Numbered from the stretch's first letter, positions 43,768 through 55,110 are shown. The stretch is DNA of 64,000 bases from Dryocosmus kuriphilus (GCA_038277395.1 CM076189.1:235787918-235851917); one strand, 5' to 3'. Program-made: numbers and translations. Notes: a model not told the origin generated them from the sequence alone.

Positions 43768-45112
43768 CTATTGAGCGAACCACTTTGCCGGTTCCTCATC
43801 GTTGGGGCAGGACTTGTAAAAGGACAGTGAATCATCATAACTGCACTTGAAAAAGAATCCAATACTGAAGATCTCGCGTTTCTCAAAGACTTCAGTATTA
43901 GATCTTTTTCCTGCTCCTTCATCATCATCATCATTATTTACAGGTAGCAAGAGAGCCTCACAATCCGCGTAGATGATGAAAGAAGCTCGCTCTTTATTTT
44001 TAAAGTTCTTAAATTCAACAATGTTCTTTCCAGGTTCTGGAAGCACCACTTTACAATTATTTAATTTAGCACAGTCTTTCCGAGTGAGCAGCCAGTTTCT
44101 CCATTGTTCGGAAATAGTGTAAGCATCGATCACAAATATATTGTTTCCCATTATGTCTGGACAATTGTCTACTGAACAATCGCGATAGATCCTTTATCCA
44201 GGCATAGTGGAAGTTGATCGTTGTTGGCCTTCTCTCCTGATATTCTTCTTCTTCTTCTTCACTGCTATTCTCTATGGTATAATCTTCCTCTACACCAAGA
44301 AGATTCGCATGTGTGTCTCGTTTTTGTGAGGGAAGGTGAAGAGGCACCACCGTGAATTTATTTTCATTCTTCCTGATGAGACCATAGAAATTTACAGAGA
44401 TCTGGTTTTTCTCTTCGAATTTGTGCACGTTCTTGAGTGCAACCAGAAAGGCAATGTCCGAAGGATCCAGCTCATCCCTGTATTGCTGATATTTGGACAC
44501 GCGTGTAGCACTCTTATTCGAGTCACGTGGATGTAAGGCTGAGAGTATTGCCCAATTGAAGCACTCGTTGTCGTTGTTCTCTATGTTCACACAAGCTTTC
44601 TTATCCTTGATCGACTTTGGAAGTTCAATGTAGGAACATGCCTTTAGTGGGTTCAACTTGTTGATGTTGATGGAAAGCTTGATGATGGAGTATAGGGTCC
44701 ATCCAGAGTCTTTCTCCTCAAACTCCTCCATCTTCTTGAGGACTGGGTACCTCACGTACGTTTCAAACCATAATATATGGCTTCGTTCTTCGTACTTTGA
44801 CTTGAAATTTTTCTCATCAGGCTCATCTTTGTCGATTTTTGTATAGTAGGCAATAAGTAATGCATTTATTTTCAAAGCCTTGTGTTGTAATTCTTTACCC
44901 ACTTGAACAATAAATAATTGTTGAGCATTGTTCAAAAAGGCAAGAACATTTTTATGCATTGAATTGGCCACTACACATGTTTTAACACGACTATCGAAAG
45001 TTTTGTCTGCATCTGACCACTTTACGCGGCTATGGATGTCATCTTTTTTCTTCAGCACATGTCCTCCTCCTCCTTTCTTCACCCATAAATCAAAGCGTGC
45101 CTCTCTAAGCAT
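43768..45112 (-). pseudogene. Protein-primed DNA polymerase B of the Polinton, N-terminal and exonuclease part only
   Basis: The first frame (45,112 to 44,066, 348 codons) has the N-terminal region seen in Polinton polymerases of insects (NNDNECFNWAILSALHP), an acidic run, and a C2H2-type finger (CDRCLHYFRTMEKLAAHSERLC, split here as CDRCLHYF and HSERLC). After a frameshift near 44,150, the frame 44,151 to 43,768 includes ASFIIYADCEALL, the Exo I motif (DxE) of family B polymerases. The remaining exonuclease motifs and the whole polymerase domain are absent: the gene is cut at 43,768 where it meets the plus-strand neighbour. The inward promoter of the right terminal repeat points at it. Confidence 0.82.
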
Positions 45113-45340
45113 GCGAGCTTCTCAATCAGGTTCAGGCACTTTTGTTTTTTGCCTAAGGACTGCGGTGGTGTTTTGCTATAGAGTTCTCTCCTGACAGTCC
45201 TTAGGCAAAGCGAGCACTCGTTCTTCCACTTGGCGACTTTGTCTCGAGGTGCATATCCAGACGATAACATCAGAGACAACGCATCCTCTATACCGGGAAT
45301 GAGCTTCACGCACCCGTCGAGTATCATTTTGACAGTCAAT
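45113..45340 (-). pseudogene. Possible 5' extension of the polymerase B gene or small upstream Polinton ORF
   Basis: The minus-strand frame 45,339 to 45,079 (MILDGCVKLIPGIEDALSLM … LGKKQKCLNLIEKLACL) overlaps the start of the polymerase frame by a one-base frame change. It could be the original N-terminus of that protein. I do not recognise a domain. Confidence 0.4.
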
Positions 45341-45354
45341 AAAGTCTCTACTCG

Positions 45355-45830
45355 TATGCGTCACCACATATAACAGTAACGTCCCTAAATTTTCACACGA
45401 TATAATAGTAAAGTCCCTAAATCCCCAATATAACAAACGCACGTGCTTTTCTTTACCACATAAATTTTCACTCGATATAAATCCTTTCTTCTTCACCACA
45501 CATGTATAAACGCACTATCCTTTTTTCACTCGATATAATAGTCCATAAATACTTTTTTCTTCACCACATATAAACAAACTATCCTTTTTTCACTCGATAT
45601 AATAGTCCAAATTTTCCCTCGATATAATAGTACATAAAATCCTTTCTTCTTCACCACATATAATAGTCCGTAAATGCACTATCATTTTTCACTCTATATA
45701 ATAGTCCATAGTCCATCAATCCTTTTTTCTTCACCACATACAATAGTCCGTAGAAAGTTCACTCGATATAATAGTACATAGTCCTTTTTTTCTTCACCAC
45801 TATAATAGTGTGTGTAACAAATTCAGAAAA
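45355..45830. repeat. Degenerate tandem repeat between polymerase gene and right terminal repeat
   Basis: CTTCACCACATATAA-type sentences recur at about 45,361, 45,453, 45,489, 45,553, 45,649, 45,731 and 45,793. They alternate with CACTCGATATAATAGTCC, giving a unit of roughly 60-95 bp. The repeat lies in what would be the leader between the inward TATA box and the polymerase start. No coding capacity. Confidence 0.75.
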
Positions 45831-45929
45831 AACTACACTTCTTTTAAACTGTGCTAGAGAGATTCTTTTTCATGATGTGAACATCTTCGAAAATAACATT
45901 GAACTTCCTGCGCTCCGTTCCACTCTCGC

Positions 45930-45937
45930 TTTTATAA
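45930..45937 (-). promoter_or_regulatory. Inward-facing TATA box in the right terminal repeat
   Basis: The minus strand reads GGTTTATAAAAGCGAGAGTGG. It is divergent to the outward promoter at 46,233 and faces the polymerase B gene. The degenerate heat-shock units GAATCTTC (45,964-45,971) and TTCTAGAG (45,943-45,950) are adjacent upstream. Confidence 0.55.
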
Positions 45938-46016
45938 ACCACTTCTAGAGGGATTACCCTACCAGAATCTTCTCAAACTCTTTGCATCATCTTGCGCAAC
46001 GTTGTGCAATTTAACC

Positions 46017-46207
46017 TTCTAGAACATTCTGGCGCGAGAAATCATTGCGCAACGTTGCACCATGTTGCGCAATCTAACCTTCTAGAACATTCTGGCGCGA
46101 GAAATCGTTGCATCATATTGCGCAACGTTGCATCATCTTGCGTAGCTTGTCGAAATTTGTCGAAACGTGCATCAAAACGTGTGTCGAACTTCTAGAACAT
46201 TCTCGAA
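46017..46207. promoter_or_regulatory. Cluster of perfect heat-shock elements with TTGCGCAA palindromes
   Basis: TTCTAGAACATTC occurs at 46,017-46,029 and 46,080-46,092, each three perfect pentamers. TTCTAGAACATTCTCGAA at 46,190-46,207 is four perfect alternating pentamers, the arrangement bound by heat shock factor trimers. Between them lie TTGCGCAA palindromes (about 45,992, 46,045, 46,065 and 46,118), which resemble C/EBP sites. The four-unit element is about 66 bp upstream of the predicted start site, like the proximal element of insect hsp70 promoters. Binding is inferred. Confidence 0.75.
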
Positions 46208-46232
46208 TGTAGGTAGAGTGGGGGTACTAGTT

Positions 46233-46267
46233 TATAAAAGCAGCATCGGATTGTAGGAGGCTTCAGT
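46233..46267 (+). promoter_or_regulatory. TATA box plus initiator for the right terminal-repeat gene
   Basis: TATAAAAG at 46,233 and TCAGT at 46,263-46,267 place the start A (46,265) 32 bp downstream of the first T. The start codon is at 46,310, giving a leader of about 45 nt. The same arrangement is present in the left repeat. Confidence 0.78.
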
Positions 46268-46309
46268 CTATCATCGAGCATACAGAGTGTACAACACACA
46301 ACGGAGAAG

Positions 46310-46626
46310 ATGAATCTCAGCGCTATTAACAAAGTTGGCCGATTGGAAAATATTCTCCCAGTGACGTCATTGTCTGATCTTACAGTAAAGAAAAAATATG
46401 CTGTTTCGAAAATCATGAAAGTACAAACGAAGTATGGAACAAAATTCGTGATTGAGTTGGACAATGAGATGTTATTCTACTTACCGAACTGAATGCACAA
46501 AATTTTTAAAGATTCACACTACACGGAAACATTTGAAAAACTCGAAATTGCTGCCAAGGAGAAAAAACTTTCTTTTTACTACTTTTGTGGTAAACACAAC
46601 CTGTTCGAATTTCAATATGATGAATA
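46310..46626 (+). pseudogene. Small gene inside the right Polinton terminal repeat (early stop)
   Basis: It begins MNLSAINKVGRLENI and includes TKYGTKFVIELDNEMLFYLP. A TGA at about 46,490 ends the frame. In the left copy this codon is CGA, so the stop looks like a C-to-T change at a CpG. After the stop the same frame stays open and similar to the left copy up to a TAA at 46,624-46,626. The left copy has a T-run frameshift instead. A length of about 105 codons is implied for the ancestor. Function unknown. Confidence 0.7.
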
Positions 46627-46767
46627 AAAAAAACTTTGCATTTGTGTGTGAATAATAAATTATAACACTCACCGATAAAATGCCTGTGTGTACTTATTAC
46701 TTAATTTTAGTTTATAGATAAGAGAGAGAGAGAAGTGACTTTCTGACGCTTTTTACCTTAATTTATG

Positions 46768-46805
<38 letters not shown>

Positions 46806-47552
46806 ATTTCATGCGTTTCTTTCCGCTTTGCACAAATTTCGTTCCTTCTTTTCAACGATGGATTTTCAGCACATCGATGGGTTGAATACCATATCCTCTC
46901 TACTGTGAAACATCGATGGGTACTGTTAACTTTTTTTCCCCGTTAAATTACAGGCAAGTATTTGATTAACTTTATCTTCATAAGCTAAGCCTATTGGCAA
47001 ATGGTTTTAGCACGGACACAAACCCTCATCATACTGATTAATTTAGCACGGACACAAATCCTACATTACCGACTAACAACAAATGACTCGTTTCACATTT
47101 ATAAGATTTATACCTTACCGATTGATGGTAACCAACTACCCCAGATTTCTACCTTGCCGAATGATAGTCAACACATACCACAGATTCCTGCCTTACCAGC
47201 TGATGGTAACAAACCATAAAATTTTCAATTGGAACATTTCTACCTCGTCGGCTGATGCTAAACTACCAGTCACAGATTCCTACCTTATCGACTGCTGGTA
47301 ACAAATTGCCATATTTCTAATGGATCCAAAAAATAAATTACCGATCGAAGGTAACACCGACTGTCGATAACTTAGCACGGACACGAACTACTGAGAAAGT
47401 AATGGCGCCATCTGTCGGCAACAGAGCGAAGTTTGTCGTGGTGCGGCAGAAATAATCTTGCTATAGTACTCAATTCATCGTTAAGCTCAGTTGCACCAGC
47501 CCACCCCACACTCAAAATTTTTAACTTTTTTTTATGTCCCTTAATTGAGCCA

Positions 47553-50500
47553 AAAATGCGCTCATATGCGCTGCGAATAACAAATTTTGCGCCACAAAAC
47601 ACATGAGTTACAGGAAGGGTTACGAGGAGGGGGGGGGGGGCTGGGGACACGCCAACTCGCATATTTGAGAATTCCAATTGTATGTTGCATAATTTGGAAG
47701 AACTCCAAATGCGCTGTTATGCGCCTTCAAGCAAAAGTTTTGCGCCACAATGATAACCGAGTTATCAGCGACACAAATGGGGGGGGGGGGGGGGGCTCGA
47801 TTTTTTTCCAAAATAATAACTTTTTTTTTAATATATCATAGCCATTCGTCATAACTTCAAATGCGCTCAAATGCGCCACAAATAAAAAATTTTGTCCCAA
47901 CTAATTAACAAAGATAGCGTTTGGGAGGAGGGTGGGCAGTGTGATGTAGGGGTTAAATCCTCGACAGTAATATTAAATAGAAAATAGTGGACAGAATGAT
48001 AATGGTCTTCAAATGCGCTCATATACGCCACAAAAAACTGGACAAAATTTTGAAAATTGTCCACGATATGAAGGTTTTAACACTCTGCGAAGTGATAACC
48101 AATGAAACAAAATTGTTTATTCTTAAAATTTTTTACTGCCCTTCTGATGAAACTTCAAATGCGTTCATATGCGCCACAAAAATTGTATACATATCTTAAC
48201 AATTGCACATGTTATCGAGATCATAACAATGTATAAAGTGATGACCACTGAAAAGAACAGTTTAGTATTTCAAAATTGTTTTGCATCCCATCCTCTACAA
48301 ATAAGGTCAAATACGCTCAAATGCGCTACCAGAACTTCCTGCATATTTTCAAAATAATTGACCAAAATACGAAGGTCTCAACAATTTGCAAAGTGATGCC
48401 CATTAAAAAAAATTTGTTCAATCTGCAGCGACAATGGACGTTTCAGATAGGATTTCGAATGCGCTCATATGCACCACCTTCAGTATTATCAAAAAATCAT
48501 GAGCAACCCCCTCATCGCCACTTATCTTTAACCCACCCCACCCAATACCGATGATTTTATTTTTCAATATCAGAGTCGATAATGAGCTTTTCGGATCCTA
48601 TTTTAAATGTGCTCTTATGCGCCATCTTCAAAATTATCGAAAAACCATGAGCAACCCCCTCATCGATACTTATCTTTGACCCACCCCACCTAATAGCAAT
48701 GATTACATTATTTTGCAATATCAGAGTCGATAATGAGCTTTTCAGATCCGATTTTAAATGCGCTCTTATGCGCCATCTTCAAAATTATCAAAAAACCATT
48801 AGCAAGCCCCTCCTCGCCACTTACCTTTGACCCATCACACCCAACAACAATTATTACTTTATTTTGCAGTATCGGAGTCGATAATGAGCTTTTCGGATCC
48901 GATTTTAAATGCGGTCTTATGCGCCATCTTCAAAATTATCAAAATACCATAAGCGATCCCTCATCATCCCCACTTATCTTTGACCCACCCACCCAACAAA
49001 AATGATTATTTTATTTTGCAATATCAGAGTCGATAATGAGCTTTTTGGATCCGATTTTAAATGCGCTCTTATGCGCCACTTTCAAGATTATCAAAAATCA
49101 TGAGCAACCCCCTCATCGTCACTTATCTTTGACCCATCCCACCCAACAACAAATATTACTTTATTTTGCAGTATCGGAGTCGATAATGAGCTTTTTTCGG
49201 ATCCGATTTTTTAATGCGCCCCTATGCGCCCCCTTTACAATTATCAAAAAACCATGAGCAACGCCCTCATCGCCACTTATCTTGGACCCACCCCACCCAA
49301 TACAAATGATTACCTTATTTTGCAATATCAAAGTCGATAACGAGCTTCTTGAATAGGATTTCAATGCGCTCTTATGCGCCATCTTCAAAATTATCAAGAA
49401 ACCATAAGCAAACCCCTCATCACCACTTATCTTTGACCCACACCACCCAACAACAATTATTACTTTATTTTGCAGTATCGGAGTCGGTAATGAGCTTTTT
49501 CGGATCCGATTTTAAATGCGCTCTTATGTGCCATCTTCAAAATTATCAAAAACCATGCGCAATCCTCTCATCGTCACTTATCTTTGACCCATCCCACCCA
49601 ACAACAAATATTACTTTATTTTGCAATATCGGAGTCGATAATGATCTTTTTGGATCCGATTTTTAATGCGCCCCTATGCGCCCCCTTTACAATTATCAAA
49701 AAACCATGAGCAATCCCTCATCGCCACTTATCTTTGACCCCCCACCCCACCCAATACAAATGATTACCTTATTTTGCAATATCAAAGTCGATAACGAGCT
49801 TCTTGAATAGGATTTCAATGCGCTCTTATGCGCCATCTTCAAAATTATCAAGAAACCATAAGCAAACCCCCCTCATCACCACTTATCTTTGACCCACACC
49901 ACCCAACAACAATTATTACTTTATTTTGCAGTATCGGAGTCGGTAATGAGCTTTTCGGATCCGATTTTAAATGCGCTCTTATGTGCGCCATCTTCAAAAT
50001 TATCGAAAAACCATGCGCAACCCCTTCATCAACCCCACTTATCTTTGACCCACCCCACCCAATCAATGATTACTTTATTTATCTTAATGATCCGATTTCA
50101 CCCTCTTATGCCCACTTTCAAGATTATCAAAAATCATGAGCAACCCCCCCCCCCTTATCCCCCCCCCACCCAAATACCAATATTACTTTATTTTGCAATA
50201 TCAAAGTCGACAATGAGATTCTCGAATAGGATTTAAATGCGCTCTTATGCGCCATCTTCAAAATTATCAAGAAACCATGAGCAACCCCCTCATCACCACT
50301 TATCTTTGACCCACCCACCACCCAATAACAATTATTACTTTATTTTGCAGTATCGGAGTCGATAATGAGCTTTTTCGGATCCGATTTTTAAATGCGGTCT
50401 TATGTGCCATCTTCAAAATTATCAAAAACCATGAGCAACCCCTTCATCCCCACTTATCTTTGACCCACCCCCCCCCAATACCAATGATTACTTTATTTTG

Positions 50501-52270
50501 CAATATCAGAGTCGATAATGAGCTTTTTGGATCCGATTTCAAATGCGCTCTTATGCGCCACTTTCAAGATTATCAAAAATCATGAGCAACCCCCCTCATC
50601 GTCACTTATCTTTGACCCACCCAACAACACAATATTACTTTATTTTGCAGTATCGGAGTCGATAATGATCTTTTTGGATCCGATTTTTAATGCGCTCCTA
50701 TGCGCCACCTTCAAATTATCAAAAACCATGAGCAACCCCCTCATCGCCACTTATCTTACACCCAACCCACCCAATACAAATGATTACCTTTATTTTGCAA
50801 TATCAAAGTCGATAACGAGCTTCTTGAATAGGATTTCAATGCGCTCTTATGCGCCATCTTCAAAATTATCAAAAACCATAAGCAAACCCCTCATCACCAC
50901 TTATCTTTGACCCACACCACCCAACAACAATTATTACTTTATTTTGCAGTATCGGAGTCGATAATGAGATCTTTTTCGGATCCGATTTTAAATGCGGTCT
51001 TATGCGCCATCTTCAAAATTATCAAAAACCATGAGCAATCCCTTCATCCCCACTTATCTTTGACCCACCCCACCCAATACCAGTGATTACTTTATTTTGC
51101 AATATCAAAGTCGATAACGAGCTTCTTGAATAGGATTTAAATGCGCTCTTATGCGCCATCTTCAAAATTATCAAGAAACCATAAGCAACCCCCTCATCAC
51201 CACTTATCTTTGACCCACACCACCACCCAACAACAATTATTACTTTATTTTGCAGTATCGGAGTCGATAATGATCTTTTTGGATCCGATTTTTAATGCGC
51301 TCCTATGCGCCACCTTCACAGTTATCAAAAAACCATGAGCAACCCCCTCATCGCCACTTATCTTGGACCCACCCCACCCAATACCAATGATTACTTTATT
51401 TTGCAATATCAAAGTCGATAACGAGCTTCTTGAATAGGATTTCAATGCGCTCTTATGCGCCATCTTCAAAATTATCAAGAAACAATAAGCAACCCCCCCT
51501 CATCACCACTTATCTTTGACCCACACCACCCAACAACAATTATTACTTTATTTTGCAGTATCGGAGTCGGTAATGAGCTTTTCGGATCCGATTTTAAATG
51601 CGGTCTTATGCGCCATCTTCAAAATTATCAAAAACCATGAGCAATCCCTTCATCCCCACTTATCTTTGACCCACCCCACCCAATACCAATGATTACTTTA
51701 TTTTGCATTATCAGTGTCGATAATGAGCTTTTTGGATCCGATTTTAAATGCGCTCTTATGCGCCACTTTCAAGATTATCAAGAATCATGAGCAGCCCCGT
51801 CATCGTCACTTATCTTTGACCCATCCCACCCAACAACAAATATTACTTTATTTTGCAGTATCGGAGTCGATAATGATCTTTTTGGATCCGATTTTTAATG
51901 CGCTCCTATGCGCCACCTTCACAATTATCAAAAAACCATGAGCAATCCCCTCATCGCCACTTATCTTGGACCCACCCCACCCAATACCAATGATTACTTT
52001 ATTTTGCAATATCAAAGTCGATAACGAGCTTCTTGAATAGGATTTCAATGCGCTCTTATGCGCCATCTTCAAAATTATCAAGAAACCATAAGCAACCCCC
52101 TCATCACCACTTATCTTTGACCCACACCACCCAACAACAATTATTACTTTATTTTGCAGTATCGGAGTCGGTAATGAGCTTTTCTGATTCGATTTTAAAT
52201 GCGCTCTTATGTGCCATCTTCAAAATTATCGAAAAACCATGCGCAATCCCCTCAACGGCACTTATCTTTG

Positions 52271-52306
<36 letters not shown>

Positions 52307-52480
52307 AATACCAATGATTACTTTATTTTGCAATATCAAAGTCGACAACGAGATTCTCGAATAGGATTTCAATGCGCTCTTATGCGCCACCTTCAAAATT
52401 ATTGAAAAACCATGAGCAGCCCCCTCATCACAATTTATCTTCGACTAATAATTACTTTATTGTGCAATACGAAAGTTGAT
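47553..52480 (+). repeat. Left satellite arm, ~33 units of ~150 bp
   Basis: Core positions include 47,553, 47,707, 47,862, 48,013, 48,158, 48,312, 48,459, 48,607, 48,758, 48,909, 49,061 and so on to 52,371. Each inner unit contains AATGCGCTCTTATGCGCCA, ATCTTCAAAATTATCAAAAA, CCATGAGCAACCCCCTCATC, CACTTATCTTTGACCCACCC, TTACTTTATTTTGCAATATC and GAGCTTTTTGGATCCGATTT. One short unit is at about 50,098. A long C run (52,273-52,303) interrupts one unit. Confidence 0.92.
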
Positions 52481-53430
52481 GATGGGCTTTTCAAATACTG
52501 AGGATTAAAGAAAAGATAGGAATAGAGGTTGACATGGATAATAGTAGGTAGAGTCGGATGCATTATTTCTTTATGTTATAATCTTGAGGATAGAAAAATT
52601 TCAATACTTTAATATTTTCCTGTTGCGAAAAGAATGTTTTTTTCTTCCTGAATGTGGTTTCATAGTTACAAATATAAGTCGTTATTGGATTGAACTGAAT
52701 TGCTTATATTCGAATATTAATAAAATCAGCTTTATAATTCAACACATTTGATCCAAAATTCTTAGGGTAAACATTTTTGTTTGTAATTCCAAACATTTAG
52801 AACATTATACAAACGTTAACTTTTTCTTAATCTCGCACAGTTTGAACTCGATCTCATGTGGTTTGGTTGTGAATTGTTTACAAAAATTGGTCAATGTGGG
52901 TATCAGTTAATATGACAAGTCTTTTAATTTTTACAACTTTTTATTATCAACGATATGACTATTGAGTTTTAGAAAGGGTGAATGAAGACGACGCTTCCCG
53001 CATGTAAAAGCTGTAATCTTGAATTTCAAATGAAAATTATACAGAATCACTTGGTAGTATCATCATATTGAACACATAAAGAGTTTACATCCGTAGTTTT
53101 TCGATAGGCGACAGCTTTGCTTGCCTTTTTTGTCAAACTTCTCCCATTTATTGTTGATTCGTAGAAAGAATGCCACCATATTGGGATCTCTAAACAGGGT
53201 ATTAGAGACGTGACATCTTGACTTACCTGTATATCTTGACTTTAATATTAAACCTTTCCTTGGCAGCCAACCATTTCGCGACATAAATTTTCCTCAAGGA
53301 AATTATTTTTATATGTTTATCTATGAAAAGCATTCAGGAAAAAAGGCAATTTTGTTTCACGATACGAAGATTGTGAGAGTATTCAACATATTTAAAAGTT
53401 TGAAAATATTTAATACGTCAAGCATTTTGC
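52481..53430. other. Central loop of the giant inverted repeat
   Basis: Unique AT-rich sequence of about 950 bp without satellite units. The only notable frame is 73 codons on the minus strand (53,284-53,063). It has no recognisable motif, and I do not call it a gene. Confidence 0.5.
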
Positions 53431-55110
53431 GCATTTTAAATCCTATCCGCAAAGTTCGTTATCTACTTTGATATTGCCAAATAAAGTAATCATTGGTATT
53501 GGGTGGGGTGGGTCAAAGATAAGTGGCGATGAGGGGAATACTTATGGGTTTTTGATAATTTTAAAGATGGCACATAAGAGCGCATTTAAAATCGGATCCG
53601 AAAAGCTCATTATCGGCTCTGATATTGCAAAATAAAATAATAATTTTTGTTGGGTGGTGTGGGAAGATAAGTGGTGATGAGAGGATTGCTTATGATATTT
53701 TGATAATTTTGAAGATGGCGCATAAGACCGCATTTAAAATCGGATCCGAAAAGCTCATTATCGACTCCGATACTGCAAAATAAAGTAATAATTGTTGTTG
53801 GTTGGGTGGTGTGGGAAGATAAGTGGTGATGAGAGGATTGCTTATGATATTTTGATAATTTTGAAGATGGCGCATAAGACCGCATTTAAAATCGGATCCG
53901 AAAAGCTCATTATCGACTCCGATACTGCAAAATAAAGTAATAATTGTTGTTGGGTGGGATGGGTCAAAGATAAGTGGCGAGGAGGGGCTTGCTCATGGTT
54001 TTTTTCGATAATTTTGAAGATGGCGCATAAGAGCACATTTAAAATAGGATCCGAAAAGCTCATTATCGACTCTGATATTGCAAAATAAAAATCATCGGTA
54101 TTGGGTGGGGTGGGTTAAAGATAAGTGGCGATGAGGGGGGGTTGCTCATGATTTTTTGATAATACTGAAGGTGGTGCATATGAGCGCATTCGAAATCCTA
54201 TCTGAAACGTCCATTGTCGCTGCAGATTGAACAAATTTTTTTTAATGGGCATCACTTTGCAAATTGTTGAGACCTTCATATTTTGGTCAATTTTGAAAAT
54301 ATGCAGGAAGTTCTGGTAGCGCATTTGAGCGTATTTGACCTTGTAGAGGATGGGATGCAGACAATTTTGAAATACTAAACTGTTTTTTTTCAGTGGTCAT
54401 CACTTTATACATTGTTCTAATCTCGATAACTTGTGCAAATTTTAAGATATGTAGAAAATTTGTGTGGCGCATATAAGCGCATTTGAAGTTTTTCCAGAAG
54501 GTCAGCAAAAAGTTTTAAAAATAAAAAATTTTTTTTTTCACTGATCATCACTTCGCAGAGCGTTTAAAACCTTCATATCGTGGACAATTTTCAAAACTTT
54601 CTCAATTTTTTTGTGGCGCATATGAGCGCATTTGAAGACCAATATCTTTCTGTCCACTATTTTTTATTTAATATTACTGTCGAGGATTTAGCCCCTACGT
54701 CACACTGCCCCCCCCCCCCCCCCCCCCCCCAACGCTATCTTTTTTAATTAGTTAGCGCAACATTTTTTATTTCTGGCGCATTTGAGCGCATTTGAAGTTA
54801 TGACGAATGGATATGATGAAATAAAAAAAGTTATTATTTTGGAAAAATCGCACCAGCCCCCCCCCCCCCCCCCCTCCATTTGTGTCGCTGATAACTCGGT
54901 TGTCATTATGGCGCAAAACTTTTGCTTGATGGCGCATAACAGCGCATTTGGTGTTCTTCCAAATTATGCAACATAAAATTGGAATTCTCAAATGGGGTGG
55001 GGGAGTGGGGGTGTCTCCAGTCCCTCCCCGTAATCCTTCCTATAACTCTTATGTTTTTGTGGCGCAAAACTTTTTATTCGTAGCGCATATGAGCGCATAT
55101 GGGGCGCAAT
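53431..55110 (-). repeat. Right satellite arm, ~12 inverted units
   Basis: Inverse cores (GGCGCATAAGAGCGCATTT and variants) lie at about 53,432, 53,571, 53,718, 53,869, 54,025, 54,176, 54,317, 54,464, 54,613, 54,775, 54,930 and 55,081. The outer seven correspond one for one to the diverged outer units of the left arm. Poly-C/G runs are at 54,711-54,730, 54,857-54,874 and 55,146-55,162. Confidence 0.9.

Larger units (their letters stand above)
31641..47470. mobile_element. Decayed Polinton/Maverick element with long terminal inverted repeats
   Basis: The termini AGTAGTATAGCA (31,641) and TGCTATAGTACT-type (to 47,470) head inverted repeats of about 1.3 kb and 1.6 kb. The interior encodes broken pieces of a major capsid protein, packaging ATPase, DNA polymerase B and Polinton-associated proteins. 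Length without the nested 7.2-kb retroelement array is about 8.6 kb, well below the usual 15-20 kb. No retroviral-type integrase and no adenain-type protease were found. The 6 bp flanking the ends (TACTTC and CAATTC) do not form a clean duplication. Every protein gene seen carries lesions, so this is an inactive old virus-like element. Confidence 0.85.
45905..47470 (-). repeat. Right terminal inverted repeat of the Polinton
   Basis: It is the inverse of 31641-32953 with extra internal repeats. From inside out: inward TATA (45,930-45,937), heat-shock/TTGCGCAA block (45,964-46,207), outward TATA/Inr, small gene, GA microsatellite (46,725-46,801), subterminal ~50-bp repeats around ACCTTACCGATTGATGGTAA (47,050-47,300), and the tip with GGCGCCATCTGTCGGC. 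The control block is better preserved than in the left copy. Confidence 0.88.

Noticed and set aside
48270..52410. Many overlapping frames with a repeated peptide (MRSYAPSSKLSKNH…)
   Set aside because: The peptide is the ~150-bp satellite unit read in frame. It appears in both arms and in all variants with stops in most units.
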